64,000 nucleotides of DNA from an uncultured Anaerococcus sp. Lineage in GTDB: Bacteria > Bacillota > Clostridia > Tissierellales > Peptoniphilaceae. Shown here piece after piece: positions 62,708 through 64,000 of the stretch; the stretch's first letter is position 1; each line of letters starts with the position of its first letter. A program made the position numbers and the translations under genes. The stretch is from the NCBI RefSeq assembly GCF_943912385.1, contig NZ_CALTTY010000005.1, positions 1 through 64,000 of the forward strand. The letters run 5' to 3'. Below the pieces are notes generated by a model. That model was not told the DNA's origin, did no database searches, and saw only the letters and a program-made list of their open reading frames with translations.

Positions 62708-64000
62708 CTATCTTACTATCTCAGATATGTCAAAGATTTGATCCATTCTTTCCTTTAAGAGGTTTAGCATGGCAAGTCTGTTTGACTTAACTTCCTCATC
62801 TTCTACATTGATCATTGTATTATCCAGATAGTCGTTTCCTGTAAGACTTGTTGCTTGGATATTTTCTAATTCCTCCTTGTAATCAGCACTTGACCCAAGG
62901 CCGATTTCTGGAAGGCTTGCTATTTCTTCATAAAATTTCTTCTCTAGGTCAGTTTCTAGTAAGTCTTCTCTGATTTCTACTTTTTCACTATCCTTAGCTA
63001 GGTTTTGAATCCTTATTAGGTAGGATAATGAGTCGTCATTTTCTTCAATAAAGTCACTGATGGCTTTGACTTTTTCTGTAATCTTTAGGATATTTGTAAA
63101 TTCAGTGTTTATAACTGAGTTTACTATGTCATATCTGTAGCCATCGTCTAAGAGCTTGTTTTTTAGCCTATCTTTTATAAAAGAAAGGGTCTCTTCTATT
63201 GTCTTATCATAGTCAAATGAAAGGGCGTTTGTTTCAGTGTAGACAAGGAGGGCTTCAGATATTAGCTTTTTAATATCTACATCTATTCCATTTTCAAGGA
63301 TGATATTAATTATTCCTAAGGCTGCCCTTCTTAGACCGAATGGGTCACGGCTTCCTGTAACATAGTTACCTAGAGCGTAATGCCCTACTATGGAGTCCAT
63401 CTTATCTGCTATGGCAAGGAGTATACCTATGACTGACTTTGGTCTTTCTGTGTTTTGGTTTTTTGGTAGGTATTGTTCCCTTATGGCTGTGGCTACCCTT
63501 TGGTTTTCACCTGAATTTATAGCATAGATTGATCCCATAGTTCCTTGAAGTTCTGTAAATTCAACAACCATCTTTGTTACAAGGTCTGCCTTTGATAGGT
63601 AGGCTGCTCTTTTGGCATCTTCTATGATATCATCGCCCAGACTTAGTTCCTTCTGGTATCTACTGGCAAGGTCTACTAGTCTTTTTGTCTTTTGCCCCAT
63701 ATCTCCAAGGCCTTCAAAAAATACTAGTTTATCTAGGTCTTCTACATATTCTTCAAGATTTTTCTCAGTATCTATGTCATAGAAGAATTTAGCGTCTTCA
63801 AGTCTTGCTACTAGGACTTTTTTATTACCTTCTATTACATTTTCACTCTCATAATCATCGCCGTTTCTTACCAGTAAGAAGTATGGGAGGAGATTTTCTT
63901 TATCATCTAGGATTGGGAAATATCTTTGGTGGTCTTTCATTGGAGTTGTGATAACTTCCCTAGGTAGTTCTAGGTAGGTTGAGTCGATTTCTCCGACTAG
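62708..64000 (-). CDS. glyS: Glycyl-tRNA synthetase beta subunit (partial, N-terminus outside window)
   Basis: The frame stays open to the window edge, with 20 further codons (LVGEIDSTYLELPREVITTP) before the first ATG at 63940, so the gene enters from the right. About 430 residues of a protein normally near 690 are present: MKDHQRYFPILD, the FFYDID region, LGDMGQKTKRLVDLA, the HD-like ADLVTKMVVEFTELQGTMG and DPFGLRRAALGIINIIL. It is the beta chain of the bacterial alpha2beta2 GlyRS, involved in tRNA binding and assembly; glyQ should lie just outside the window. Confidence 0.95.
   Translation of the reverse strand, partial: LVGEIDSTYLELPREVITTPMKDHQRYFPILDDKENLLPYFLLVRNGDDYESENVIEGNKKVLVARLEDAKFFYDIDTEKNLEEYVEDLDKLVFFEGLGDMGQKTKRLVDLASRYQKELSLGDDIIEDAKRAAYLSKADLVTKMVVEFTELQGTMGSIYAINSGENQRVATAIREQYLPKNQNTERPKSVIGILLAIADKMDSIVGHYALGNYVTGSRDPFGLRRAALGIINIILENGIDVDIKKLISEALLVYTETNALSFDYDKTIEETLSFIKDRLKNKLLDDGYRYDIVNSVINTEFTNILKITEKVKAISDFIEENDDSLSYLIRIQNLAKDSEKVEIREDLLETDLEKKFYEEIASLPEIGLGSSADYKEELENIQATSLTGNDYLDNTMINVEDEEVKSNRLAMLNLLKERMDQIFDISEIVR

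Noticed and set aside
1..64000. tRNA and rRNA genes
   Set aside because: No cloverleaf with CCA end or rRNA-like segment was recognised anywhere in the window.

Overview
The window is a 64 kb stretch of chromosome from a low-GC, anaerobic, Gram-positive bacterium. Gene content and protein style (lipoproteins, T-box leaders, HydF/HydG, arginine deiminase, sialic acid use, DAACS and MMPL carriers) fit the Peptoniphilaceae, most likely Anaerococcus or a close relative. That placement is an inference, because no rRNA or tRNA gene was seen. Nearly all genes lie on the minus strand.

Layout. 0.06-1.9 kb: a palindromic repeat element, then the cystine carrier tcyP behind a Cys T-box. 2-8 kb: a GH13 glucosidase, the fruRKA fructose operon and a divergent xpt. 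8-9.6 kb: a Fur-box-controlled flavodoxin with a DUF3793 protein. 9.8-14.2 kb: an MMPL transporter with an exported heptad-repeat partner whose signal peptide is put out of frame by a G7 tract. 14.6-16.4 kb: two decayed genes, an L-lactate dehydrogenase and cutC. 16.6-27.1 kb: a complete sialic acid locus (sialidase without a signal peptide, Opp/Sat-type ABC importer, nanA, nanK, RpiR regulator, nanE). 27.4-33.6 kb: pepT, a MacB-like ABC system with an exported adaptor and a lipoprotein, and a Nudix hydrolase. 33.7-38.1 kb: a second copy of the repeat element, ileS (type 2, GXHH active-site motif) behind an Ile T-box, an AMMECR1 protein and a glutathione peroxidase. 38.2-48.3 kb: methionine supply, with metY-metA behind one Met T-box and an M20 amidohydrolase-metN-metI-three metQ operon behind another. 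48.3-54.1 kb: hydF-hydG, uracil permease, a small protein and arcA behind a leader with a terminator. 60.3-64 kb: the housekeeping cluster glyS-ppsR-guaA.

The accessory part is the AT-rich interval of about 54.3-60.3 kb between arcA and guaA. It holds a two-repeat type I-E-like CRISPR relic without cas genes, a fused AAA ATPase-DUF4435 protein resembling the merged form of the PARIS anti-phage system, an HpaII-type restriction endonuclease and its C5 methyltransferase, a small HTH controller gene with an in-frame TGA near its start, and an unrecognised protein with a HEPN-type Rx4H motif. It reads as a defence island in which a sensor of anti-restriction proteins may guard the adjacent restriction-modification system.

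Gene regulation is unusually readable here: four T-boxes with legible specifier codons (Cys, Ile, Met, Met), a Fur box, many TTGACA/TATAAT-type promoters with 16-17 bp spacing, and clear intrinsic terminators. All assignments come from reading the sequence; no database search was run.
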